DNA from: Erysipelotrichaceae bacterium
GTDB taxonomy: Bacteria; Bacillota_I; Bacilli_A; Erysipelotrichales; Erysipelotrichaceae
Direction of reading: 5' to 3'
Length of the DNA: 16,073 bases
NCBI GenBank assembly: GCA_017418585.1
Contig: JAFONG010000010.1
Span: forward strand, 1 to 16,073
The position numbers and the translations under genes were made by a program. Positions 1-6,121 of the stretch are shown piece by piece; the stretch's first letter is position 1; each line of letters opens with the position of its first letter. The notes under the pieces are model-generated. The model saw only the letters and a list, made by a program, of their open reading frames with translations. It did no database searches and was not told the origin of the DNA.

Positions 1-1
1 G

Positions 2-112
2 ACTGCGATAGAAAGAAACCGCAGTGTAAAGAACAGCCCATACAATACGGTGATGTTTGAAAGAGAAGCCGGAGTTCTTGAACTTCTGATGAAAGAAGGG
101 CTGATCGGTTGA
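2..112 (+). CDS. C-terminal end of an unrecognised protein (partial)
   Basis: An open frame enters from the left edge and ends at TGA 110-112, giving 36 residues that finish in GVLELLMKEGLIG. The stretch is charged and helix-like. I do not recognise the family from so short a tail. A terminator hairpin follows about 20 bases later, which supports this being the true end of a gene on the plus strand. It could also be a chance open frame at the edge, so confidence is moderate. Confidence 0.5.
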   Translation, partial: TAIERNRSVKNSPYNTVMFEREAGVLELLMKEGLIG

Positions 113-133
113 TTGATTTGACCTGCTAGAAAC

Positions 134-162
134 AAAAAAGTACAGATCAGTCTGTACTTTTT
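134..162. terminator. Bidirectional terminator between the partial gene and tRNA-His
   Basis: An A-tract and GTACAGA (to 146), a TCAG loop (147-150), and TCTGTAC plus a T-tract (151-162) form a perfect stem of about 12 pairs. It is A-rich on the left and T-rich on the right, so it can end transcripts in both directions: the upstream partial gene on the plus strand and tRNA-His on the minus strand. Confidence 0.85.
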
Positions 163-170
163 AGATTCAA

Positions 171-249
171 TGGGGCGAACGATGGGACTCGAACCCACGC
201 AATGCTGGAGCCACAATCCAGAGTGTTAACCAACTTCACCACGTCCGCC
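171..249 (-). tRNA. tRNA-His (anticodon GTG), CCA encoded
   Basis: Read on the minus strand, this folds as a cloverleaf. The seven-pair acceptor stem is GCGGACG with CGTTCGC. The anticodon stem is CTGGA/TCCAG around the loop TTGTGGC, so the anticodon is GTG, and the T loop is TTCGAGT. An extra G at the 5' end (249) pairs with C73 (174); this G-1:C73 pair is the identity element of histidine tRNA. The 3' CCA is encoded at 171-173. The product decodes CAC and CAT codons. The 134-162 hairpin terminates it, and its promoter lies at 262-291. Confidence 0.97.
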
Positions 250-261
250 ATGTGCTTTATT

Positions 262-291
262 ATTCTATCATAAGAATTATTTTCTTTTCAA
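262..291 (-). promoter_or_regulatory. Promoter of tRNA-His
   Basis: On the minus strand the -35 box is TTGAAA (286-291), followed by an 18-base spacer and the -10 box TAGAAT (262-267). The -10 box is extended by an upstream TGA. The predicted start is near 255, only about six bases before the mature tRNA 5' end, which is normal for a tRNA gene. Confidence 0.75.
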
Positions 292-300
292 TGATAGAAT
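292..300 (+). promoter_or_regulatory. Extended -10 promoter of the YgjP-like gene
   Basis: TGATAGAAT (292-300) is an extended -10 element with no convincing -35 box upstream. A start about seven bases downstream falls on the A of the ATG at 307, so the mRNA would have no 5' leader. No Shine-Dalgarno sequence precedes that ATG, which agrees with this. Confidence 0.5.
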
Positions 301-306
301 GAGAAT

Positions 307-981
307 ATGCTGGAAATAAAAGGGATCCGTTTTGAGGTAGAAATAACCCGAAAAAGAATCAAGAACATGTACCTTCGGGTAAACGGCGACAAGCTTATGG
401 TTTCTGCACCTTACCTTATGCAGGAATGGCGGATCTACCGCTTTCTGGAAGAAAAAAGAGACTGGATCTACAAAGCATATGAAAAGTCTTCACAGAAGCA
501 GAAGAGATCGCTGATCTACCGGGAAGGAGACGTTTTTTATCTGTACGGGAAACCGTTTAAGCTGATTAGAATCAACGGAAAGAAAAACGTTGAAATCGAT
601 GATGATACAATCGTTCTGACCTACAAAGAAGATTCTACGGAAGACATACGCTTCCTGTACAAGTATCTGGATAAATACCTGCTGAAACAGGCGGAAGTCT
701 TTTTTAATCAATATCAGTACATCCTGGAAGACTACGGCTATCATCAGATCCCGGAAATAAGCTGCCGTGTCATGAGCTCCAAATGGGGCGTGTGCTATAC
801 CCGAAAAAACAAGATCGTGATCAGTTCCTATCTGATCCATTACCCTCTGGATTGCCTTGAATACATTGTTCTGCACGAACTGACGCATTTCATCATTCCG
901 AACCATTCCCGCAGGTTCTACGACATCATTGAAAGAAACATGCCGGAGTACAAAACATCGCAGAAGAAACTGAAACAATGA
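307..981 (+). CDS. YgjP/SprT-like zinc metallopeptidase (M48-type)
   Basis: This 224-residue soluble protein has no signal peptide or membrane segment. It carries the zinc motif H190-E191-x-x-H194 followed by H200 (HELTHFIIPNH), the arrangement of the YgjP/WLM/SprT-like group (old name DUF45). The N-terminal half is a basic beta-rich domain, and SSKWGVCYTRKNKIVISSYLIHYP just before the zinc motif matches the conserved YgjP-family pattern of a 'W' and small residues ahead of the helix. The physiological substrate of this family is poorly defined. The start at 307 is the first usable ATG in frame, but no ribosome binding site precedes it and the -10 box sits seven bases upstream. It is probably monocistronic: a separate promoter follows at 1005. 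The family call is secure; the function is not. Confidence 0.88.
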   Translation: MLEIKGIRFEVEITRKRIKNMYLRVNGDKLMVSAPYLMQEWRIYRFLEEKRDWIYKAYEKSSQKQKRSLIYREGDVFYLYGKPFKLIRINGKKNVEIDDDTIVLTYKEDSTEDIRFLYKYLDKYLLKQAEVFFNQYQYILEDYGYHQIPEISCRVMSSKWGVCYTRKNKIVISSYLIHYPLDCLEYIVLHELTHFIIPNHSRRFYDIIERNMPEYKTSQKKLKQ

Positions 982-1004
982 AAGTATTTACATGGTTAAT
1001 CTAC

Positions 1005-1033
1005 TTGAAACAAGCGTGTCTAGAAGGTAAAAT
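1005..1033 (+). promoter_or_regulatory. Promoter of the ankyrin/EF-G-like operon
   Basis: TTGAAA (1005-1010), a 17-base spacer and TAAAAT (1028-1033) form a near-consensus sigma-A promoter. The predicted start is near 1040, which gives a leader of about 158 bases before the ankyrin gene. A second, weaker candidate, TTGACT (1103-1108) with 18 bases to TACACT (1127-1132), lies inside that leader and would start just before the terminator hairpin. Confidence 0.7.
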
Positions 1034-1059
1034 GATAGGTAGATAAGGTTGTATATCAT

Positions 1060-1134
1060 ATGAAAGTATTAAACAAGATGGAGAATACTGTCTTAGGGGT
1101 CGTTGACTCCTTACTTGTGTTTTGCATACACTGA
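1060..1134 (+). CDS. Possible 24-residue leader peptide
   Basis: An ATG at 1060 opens a 24-codon frame ending in TGA 1132-1134. It encodes MKVLNKMENTV followed by a hydrophobic half rich in Val and Leu and ending FCIH. A weak AAGG (1045-1048) lies 11 bases upstream. The stop codon is seven bases before a terminator hairpin (1142-1172). That order (promoter, short frame, terminator, structural genes) is the layout of leader-peptide attenuators. There is no run of a single amino acid, so classic amino-acid-starvation control is not indicated; ribosome stalling by a drug or by the nascent peptide is an alternative. The frame might also be accidental. Confidence 0.4.
   Translation: MKVLNKMENTVLGVVDSLLVFCIH
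1065..1131 (+). promoter_or_regulatory. Structured leader RNA upstream of the ankyrin gene
   Basis: Three successive hairpins can be drawn. AGTATT (1065-1070) pairs with AATACT (1084-1089). AGGGGTC (1095-1101) pairs with GACTCCT (1105-1111), with one G-U pair. GTGT (1117-1120) pairs with ACAC (1128-1131). They lie within the possible leader peptide and before the terminator. The segment matches no riboswitch class I can recall. Confidence 0.4.
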
Positions 1135-1141
1135 TTTTTTG

Positions 1142-1172
1142 AAGTGGACGTTTCATTGCGTTCACTTTTTTA
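1142..1172 (+). terminator. Terminator in the leader of the ankyrin/EF-G-like operon
   Basis: AAGTGGACG (1142-1150), an eight-base loop and CGTTCACTT (1159-1167) pair over nine positions with one G-U, followed by a T run. It lies between the promoter at 1005 and the ankyrin gene start at 1198. Full-length mRNA must therefore read through it, unless it ends a separate small RNA. Confidence 0.8.
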
Positions 1173-1197
1173 TTGTCAAATAAAGGAGGTTAAAGAG

Positions 1198-1869
1198 ATG
1201 GATCAGACACAGAACGATGCTCTGTTAGAGGCTTGTACGACGGGAAGACTGGATCTGGTAAATGAGCTGCTTGCTCAGGGAGCGGATGTCAACTGCAAGA
1301 ACGGTGACGGCAGGACCGGGCTGATGAGAGCTTCTAAGAGAGGTTATGATGAGATTGTTGAAACTCTGATCGGCAAGGGCGTCGATGTGAAAGCCAGAGA
1401 TAAGAACGACGATACGGCTCTGATGGGTGCTGCAAAACATGGACACCGTCATATCTGTGAGATGCTGATACAGGCCGGAAGCGATGTTGATGCGCAGGAT
1501 AATGAAGGCAGAACGGCACTGATGCGTGCGGCTTTCCTGGGAGAGACGCCAACGGTGGAGTGCCTGGTAGAATCAGGAGCAACTCTTGATCTGGCCGACA
1601 GCAAGGGCCGTACGGCTCTGATGGAAGCTGTACTGGCATTCAAGGTGGATGTGATCCGTTATCTTCTGGAAAAGGGAGCGGATATCAATAAAAGAGACAA
1701 TGAAGGCTGTACCTGTCTGATGCGCGCAAGCTATGGCGGTTATACGGATTTAGTGATATATTTGATACGTAAAGGTGCGGATAAGACGGTTACGGACAAT
1801 GCGGGAAGAACCGCACTGCAGTACGTACGCACGAAAAGCGATGAAGAACTGCTTAATGTTCTGAAATAA
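1198..1869 (+). CDS. Ankyrin-repeat protein
   Basis: This 223-residue protein is made almost entirely of ankyrin repeats of about 33 residues. Repeats recur with the pattern G-R-T-A/G-L-M-x-A, a helix pair and G-A/V-D-V/I at the turn, for example near residues 38, 71, 104, 137 and 170, with a shorter capping repeat at each end. There is no signal peptide, membrane segment or enzymatic domain, so it should be a cytosolic binding protein. The start is ATG 1198, preceded by a strong AAAGGAGGT (1182-1190) at seven bases. The frame is open back to 1144, but that upstream part lies inside the terminator hairpin and is not used. The EF-G-like gene begins 15 bases downstream with no terminator between, so the two genes are co-transcribed. 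A partner role for the GTPase or for ribosomes is an inference. Confidence 0.9.
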   Translation: MDQTQNDALLEACTTGRLDLVNELLAQGADVNCKNGDGRTGLMRASKRGYDEIVETLIGKGVDVKARDKNDDTALMGAAKHGHRHICEMLIQAGSDVDAQDNEGRTALMRAAFLGETPTVECLVESGATLDLADSKGRTALMEAVLAFKVDVIRYLLEKGADINKRDNEGCTCLMRASYGGYTDLVIYLIRKGADKTVTDNAGRTALQYVRTKSDEELLNVLK

Positions 1870-1884
1870 TAAGGGGAAGAAGAA

Positions 1885-3897
1885 ATGAAAGAGTATTTAT
1901 CAAAAGACATTAGAAATGTTGTATTGCTGGGACATTCCGGTTCCGGTAAATCGGCTCTTGTAGAAGCTGCACTGTACCTGACCAAGGCTGTCGACCGTAT
2001 GGGTAAGACGGTAGACGGCACTTCCGCAATGGACTATGATCCGGAAGAATCCAAGAGAGGTCTGTCCGTATTTACGGCTTTAGGACCTGTTGAGTGGAAG
2101 AATACCAAGATCAATTTCATCGATACGCCGGGATATCTGGATTATGAAGGCGAAAAGGTTTCCGGTGCCGCTGCAGCCGATCTGGCTATGATCGTTGTAT
2201 CCGCAAAAGACGGAATCGAATCCGGAACAGAAAGCGCAGTCAAGCTCTGCAAGAAGATGAATCTTCCGATCGTTTTCTTTATCAATAAGATCGATGATGA
2301 TAACGCGAATTTCGAGAAGACAGTCGATGATCTGAGAGACAAGTTCGGCACTTCTGCCGTTCCGTTTGCAGTTCCTGTCATGGATGGAAAGAAGATGACC
2401 GGTTCCAGCAGAGTTCTGGATGATCCGTCCAACGTCCATTACGATCAGATCGCTGAAGCTATCGCATCAGCCGATGACGAACTGATGGAGAAGTTCTTCG
2501 AGGGTGAGGCGTTCACTCCGGAAGAGACCGCAAAGGGTCTGAAACTCGCTCTGAAATCCGGCGATATCAAACCGATACTTGCCGGCAGTGCCGTCAATGC
2601 TCAGGGTGTTGATCAGGTTCTCGACTTCATGAAAGAGAACTGCCCGATCTATGCCGATCAGGGTACCGTTAAGGATGCCAACGGCTTAGAACTGAAGACC
2701 GATGATTCCGAGGTATTCTCCGCACTGGTGTTCAAGACAGTCGTCGATGCCTTTGTCGGAAAGATTTCTTATGTCAAAGTCATGTCCGGTTCACTGAGTC
2801 TTACGACTCCTTTATACAACTCCAAAAAAGACCAGGCTGAAAAGGCCGGCGGTCTGTTTGTCATTCAGGGCAAGCAGCAGCTTCCTGTAAACAAACTCTC
2901 CTGCGGCGATCTTGGCGCATTAACCAAGCTGGCTGTAACGGAATCCAACGATACGCTGTGCACGAAAGACAAGAAAGTCGTATTCAAGGATATCGAATAT
3001 CCTAGACCGATGCTTGGCGTCGCTATATCACCTAAGACAAAAGATGACGAAGACAAGATGTCGGATGCTCTGAAGAAAGTCCTGATCGAAGACAAGTCGC
3101 TGAACTTCGTCAGAAACGCCGAAACAGGCGAGCAGGTCCTCTATGCGGTAGGCGATCAGCAGATCGATGTTGTCGTCAGCAAGCTCAAATCAAGATACAA
3201 GGTAGAAGTAGCCCTGAAAGAACCGAAAGTACAGTACCGTGAGACGATCAGAGGCAAGTCCGAGGTTCAGGGTAAATACAAGAAGCAGAACGGCGGTGCC
3301 GGTCAGTATGGTGACGTCTGGGTCAGATTTGAACCGAATCCTGATTCAGAAGAAATGGTATTCGCAGAAGAAGTGTTCGGCGGCGCTGTTCCGAAGAACT
3401 ACTTCCCGTCTGTTGAAGCAGGCTTAAGAGGCTGTATGGCTAAGGGCCCTCTGGCCGGCTGCAAGGTCGTCAATGTCAAGGCTACGCTGTATGACGGATC
3501 TTACCATCCTGTCGACTCTAAACCGAACTCCTTCGAAGCGGCCGCCAGACTGGCATTCAAGGCCGGTATTCCTAAGGCTAACCCGATCCTTCTGGAACCG
3601 ATCGGCAAGGTTACCGTTATCTGTCCGGAAGAGTATACCGGCGATATCATCGGCGATTTCAACAAGAGACGTGGTATGATCCTGGATACAGGTTCCGCCG
3701 AATCCGGTGAAGCACGCATCGAAGCTGAAGTACCGATGGCAGAAATGCTGAAGTATGCGACAGAACTGCGTTCCATGACCAAGGGTAGAGGTACATACGT
3801 CATTGATTTCGACCGTTATGAACCTGCTCCTCAGAACGTTACCGATAAGGTTGTTGCCGCTACGGCTGCTGAGAGAAAAGACGAAGACGACGATTAA
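1885..3897 (+). CDS. EF-G-like translational GTPase (EF-G2 type)
   Basis: This 670-residue protein has the full EF-G domain order. The GTPase domain shows G1 GHSGSGKS (16-23), G2 RGLSV (58-62), G3 DTPGY (80-84), G4 NKID (134-137) and a G5-like AGSAVN. The C-terminal part holds domain IV, with the conserved GGAGQYG turn after YRETIRGK, and domain V, with NPILLEPIGKV and NKRRGMI. It is EF-G-like rather than Tet(M)-like because domain IV keeps GGxGQYG. Two active-site differences from canonical EF-G stand out: the G3 motif ends in Tyr instead of the catalytic His (DTPGH), and switch I has RGLS instead of RGIT. Both are typical of the EF-G2/FusA2 paralogue group, whose members lack a settled role and may have low or altered GTPase activity. 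It is the second gene after the ankyrin protein, and a terminator follows directly. Confidence 0.92.
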   Translation: MKEYLSKDIRNVVLLGHSGSGKSALVEAALYLTKAVDRMGKTVDGTSAMDYDPEESKRGLSVFTALGPVEWKNTKINFIDTPGYLDYEGEKVSGAAAADLAMIVVSAKDGIESGTESAVKLCKKMNLPIVFFINKIDDDNANFEKTVDDLRDKFGTSAVPFAVPVMDGKKMTGSSRVLDDPSNVHYDQIAEAIASADDELMEKFFEGEAFTPEETAKGLKLALKSGDIKPILAGSAVNAQGVDQVLDFMKENCPIYADQGTVKDANGLELKTDDSEVFSALVFKTVVDAFVGKISYVKVMSGSLSLTTPLYNSKKDQAEKAGGLFVIQGKQQLPVNKLSCGDLGALTKLAVTESNDTLCTKDKKVVFKDIEYPRPMLGVAISPKTKDDEDKMSDALKKVLIEDKSLNFVRNAETGEQVLYAVGDQQIDVVVSKLKSRYKVEVALKEPKVQYRETIRGKSEVQGKYKKQNGGAGQYGDVWVRFEPNPDSEEMVFAEEVFGGAVPKNYFPSVEAGLRGCMAKGPLAGCKVVNVKATLYDGSYHPVDSKPNSFEAAARLAFKAGIPKANPILLEPIGKVTVICPEEYTGDIIGDFNKRRGMILDTGSAESGEARIEAEVPMAEMLKYATELRSMTKGRGTYVIDFDRYEPAPQNVTDKVVAATAAERKDEDDD

Positions 3898-3916
3898 TTC
3901 TGAGCCAAAGCATAAT

Positions 3917-3950
3917 AAAAAGGAAGTTCCTGATCGAACTTCCTTTTTTT
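3917..3950. terminator. Bidirectional terminator between the EF-G-like gene and htrA
   Basis: GGAAGTTC (3922-3929), loop CTGATC and GAACTTCC (3936-3943) form a perfect eight-pair stem. It is flanked by five A on the left and seven T on the right. It serves the convergent EF-G-like gene (plus) and htrA-like gene (minus). Confidence 0.93.
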
Positions 3951-3951
3951 A

Positions 3952-5052
3952 TCAGTTGTTTTCAGCAGACTGCAGGATGACCGGAATCTCCAGTTTCTGA
4001 TCATCTCTGGTAATGCTTACGATGACTCTTTCGCCGATACTCTTGGAATCCAGGACCTTGGACAGATCGGCATAACCGGATACTTTTTCACCGTCGATTG
4101 CCGTAATCACGTCGTTTTCCTGTATTCCCGCTTCCTCTGCGCTTCCTCCCGGAATGACTTCAGAAACGATAATTCCATCTGTCTGGTAGAAGGAAGAGTA
4201 GGTATAGACTCTGACTCCAAGAGCGGCTCTGTCTTTGACGTAGCCGTTTTCAATCAGGTCTGAAACGATACGCACAACCGTATTGGAAGGAATCGCATAG
4301 TTCATTCCTTCGACGCTTGTCGTCATCGTAGAAGTATTCTTCGCATTGACGATGCCGATCAGATTGCCGCTGATGTCGAACAGTCCGCCGCCCGAGTTTC
4401 CCGCATTGACAGCCGCATTGGTCTGAATGACGGTCATATAGACATTGTTGACATAGATCTCTTTCTCCAAGGCGGAAACGATGCCGTTGGAGCAGGATAT
4501 GCCTGAACCTAATGGATTGCCGATCGCAATGACATCTTCGCCCAGAAGCAGCTGGGATGAATCCGCAAACGATGCATAAGGAAGATCGTTTTCTTCAATC
4601 TTCAGAACAGCCAGATCGGTTCTTGTATCGTAGCCGATCACCTTGGCTCCGTATGTCTCGCCATTGAACAGTTTCACCTTGATTGAATCTTCACTGGTCA
4701 GATTTCTGATGACATGTTCATTGGTAACGATGTATCCGTCAGCCGAGAAGATAACTCCCGAACCGGCAGATGTCGATTCCGTTGTCCCTCCTCCGAAGAA
4801 GAAGAAATCCGATGTTGCGCTTTTAACTGTACAGTTGATTTCTACGACTGTATTGTAGGCCTTTTCGATCGCCTTTGTATAATCTCCTTTTTCTATACTG
4901 GTGTATGCTACTTCATTCAGGACGACATCGCTGTGTCCCTTATTGTTTTCCATGTTGCTGTTGTAGAAGGACAGAACTCCGAATGTACCTAACCCTGAAC
5001 CCAGCAGTGCAACCAGAAATACGATAATGATCACTTTAAAATTCAGTTTCAT
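3952..5052 (-). CDS. htrA: HtrA/DegP-like serine protease with PDZ domain, membrane anchored
   Basis: This 366-residue protein handles misfolded proteins at the outer face of the membrane. One N-terminal hydrophobic segment (about residues 7-30) acts as signal anchor. The trypsin-like domain follows, with the triad H113 (TNEHVI), D146 (RTDLAVL) and S220 (AGNSGGGLF). A single PDZ domain occupies about 265-355. A loop with four consecutive Phe and several Gly (83-89) sits near the start of the protease domain, where family members carry the regulatory LA-like loop. The frame is open three codons further to a GTG at 5059-5061, but ATG 5052 is chosen because GGAGG (5061-5065) is then eight bases away; with the GTG start it would overlap the start codon. 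It is transcribed divergently from the CAAX protease gene. No clear -35/-10 pair was found for it. Confidence 0.95.
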   Translation of the reverse strand: MKLNFKVIIIVFLVALLGSGLGTFGVLSFYNSNMENNKGHSDVVLNEVAYTSIEKGDYTKAIEKAYNTVVEINCTVKSATSDFFFFGGGTTESTSAGSGVIFSADGYIVTNEHVIRNLTSEDSIKVKLFNGETYGAKVIGYDTRTDLAVLKIEENDLPYASFADSSQLLLGEDVIAIGNPLGSGISCSNGIVSALEKEIYVNNVYMTVIQTNAAVNAGNSGGGLFDISGNLIGIVNAKNTSTMTTSVEGMNYAIPSNTVVRIVSDLIENGYVKDRAALGVRVYTYSSFYQTDGIIVSEVIPGGSAEEAGIQENDVITAIDGEKVSGYADLSKVLDSKSIGERVIVSITRDDQKLEIPVILQSAENN

Positions 5053-5082
5053 TTCCATCACCTCCGTAATCCAATATAAGAT

Positions 5083-5118
5083 ATGAATGTGAACTTCATC
5101 TGAATTTTACTAATGAAG
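5083..5118. promoter_or_regulatory. Candidate operator: repeated ATGAA/TTCAT half-sites
   Basis: ATGAA (5083-5087) faces TTCAT (5095-5099) across seven bases. The same CTTCAT (5094-5099) faces ATGAAG (5113-5118) across thirteen bases. The second pair spans the -35 box of the CAAX gene promoter. A regulator binding here could control both divergent genes. This may be chance in AT-rich DNA. Confidence 0.25.
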
Positions 5119-5134
5119 ATGAAAAAGCTATAAT
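5106..5134 (+). promoter_or_regulatory. Promoter of the CAAX protease gene
   Basis: TTTACT (5106-5111), a 17-base spacer and a consensus TATAAT (5129-5134). The expected start, six to eight bases downstream, coincides with the ATG at 5142. No Shine-Dalgarno sequence fits between, so the transcript is probably leaderless. Confidence 0.72.
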
Positions 5135-5141
5135 CTTAAGT

Positions 5142-6065
5142 ATGAGCACAAAAAAGGAACATGTTGTCAGCATCAGATACGCAAGGAAAAACTTTTCTGC
5201 CATAGGTCTTTTCCTGATTCTGTATACGCTTTTTGTTCTGATTCTTCCTTTTTTCTTTTATATGTACATGCAGTACAGCAATTCTCCTATTCTGTACGAC
5301 AGACTGATGTATTTCGGGATCTATTTCATTATCATTCTGTTCGGAACGCTGATTCCATTTCTTCTGATGCGTCTGTATTTCAGACTCCCGTTTCGAAAAA
5401 TAAACCGCAGAATCACCACTTCATTTACCGATCTGTTTGTTCAGACAATCGTTTTCTTTACCATCTGCATTGCTCTGACTTATGTATCCAACAGGATCTT
5501 CGTTTATTTTTCTCAGGAAGGGAAATTGATTTCCAGTATCGGTTTCAGCTATGACGATGCCTATCTGGACAACTATCTGTATGTATTCATGCTGGTGATC
5601 GTTACGCCAATCATGGAAGAATATGCCTTCAGGGGCGTGCTGCTGAATGTCCTGGGGAAGTATGGAAAAGTGTTCGGACTCTATGCCAGTGCCATCCTGT
5701 TTGCTCTGGCACATACTAATTTTTCAGAGTACATCCCGGCTTTTGCGATGGGTTATGTTCTGGGTAAGACTTCCTTACGCTACAAGAGCATTCGTCCTAC
5801 CATCATCATTCATATTCTGTTTAATGGTCTGATCTATGCCTTGTGTGTGATCCCGGCACCTGTAACCCAGTATATGGCCTACGGTCTGGCTGCGGTATTC
5901 ATGATTTCGGTCTATCTGATCCTTACCGGAAAATACGAAAGAGTACAGATCCAGAAACTGCGTTCAAACAAGACGACGAATATCGTATTCTATACATGTC
6001 CGACAGTGATCTTGAGCATGCTTCTGATGATCGGGGCATCGCTGCTGTTCCTGTTCCTGAAATAA
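5142..6065 (+). CDS. CPBP-family (CAAX/ABI) intramembrane metalloprotease
   Basis: This 307-residue membrane protein has about eight hydrophobic segments and no signal peptide. The three family motifs are all present: E159-E160-x-x-x-R164 (EEYAFR), F187-x-x-x-H191 (FALAH) and H224-x-x-x-N228 (HILFN). In the Rce1-like fold these residues line the active site inside the membrane. The N-terminal 17 residues are basic and cytosolic, and the last helix ends the protein. Bacterial members are linked to bacteriocin self-immunity, peptide maturation or membrane stress, but no bacteriocin-like gene is visible nearby. The gene lies back to back with htrA, so a shared envelope-quality role is possible. 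Start 5142 has no ribosome binding site and lies seven bases after the -10 box. Confidence 0.92.
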   Translation: MSTKKEHVVSIRYARKNFSAIGLFLILYTLFVLILPFFFYMYMQYSNSPILYDRLMYFGIYFIIILFGTLIPFLLMRLYFRLPFRKINRRITTSFTDLFVQTIVFFTICIALTYVSNRIFVYFSQEGKLISSIGFSYDDAYLDNYLYVFMLVIVTPIMEEYAFRGVLLNVLGKYGKVFGLYASAILFALAHTNFSEYIPAFAMGYVLGKTSLRYKSIRPTIIIHILFNGLIYALCVIPAPVTQYMAYGLAAVFMISVYLILTGKYERVQIQKLRSNKTTNIVFYTCPTVILSMLLMIGASLLFLFLK

Positions 6066-6092
6066 AAAACCGGATACTGCCATACCCGGTTT
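6064..6092 (-). terminator. Terminator of the ROK/methyltransferase unit
   Basis: AAACCGG (6067-6073) pairs with CCGGTTT (6086-6092). The stem continues through TA/TA after one A-C mismatch, around the loop CTGCCA. On the minus strand the stem is followed by six T (6064-6069), so it ends transcripts coming from the methyltransferase gene. On the plus strand its T-tract is broken. Confidence 0.8.
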
Positions 6093-6101
6093 CGTTTTCC
6101 G

Positions 6102-6121
6102 CCTGTGTAAACAGGTTTTTT
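6102..6121 (+). terminator. Terminator of the CAAX protease gene
   Basis: CCTGT (6102-6106), loop GTAA and ACAGG (6111-6115) are followed by six T (6116-6121). The T-tract runs into the last codon of the convergent methyltransferase gene. Together with the neighbouring hairpin it forms a pair of terminators, one for each direction. Confidence 0.72.

Larger units (their letters stand above)
262..300. repeat. 10-bp inverted repeat forming a divergent promoter
   Basis: ATTCTATCAT (262-271) and ATGATAGAAT (291-300) are perfect inverted copies separated by 19 bases. Each arm, read outward, contains TGATAGAAT, an extended -10 motif. The left arm drives tRNA-His on the minus strand, and the right arm is positioned to drive the peptidase gene on the plus strand. 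Confidence 0.75.

Noticed and set aside
1040..1172. A known riboswitch or T-box in the leader of the ankyrin operon
   Set aside because: No T-box sequence or familiar riboswitch core was found in it.
1144..1197. N-terminal extension of the ankyrin protein to 1144
   Set aside because: It would start inside the terminator hairpin, while ATG 1198 has a near-perfect ribosome binding site.
1885..3897. Tet(M)/Tet(O)-type tetracycline ribosome protection protein
   Set aside because: Domain IV keeps the EF-G pattern GGAGQYG, and the GTPase motifs (GHSGSGKS, DTPGY) match the EF-G2 group, not Tet proteins.
5059..5061. GTG as start of the htrA-like gene (three codons longer)
   Set aside because: It overlaps the GGAGGTG ribosome binding site; ATG 5052 has the right spacing.
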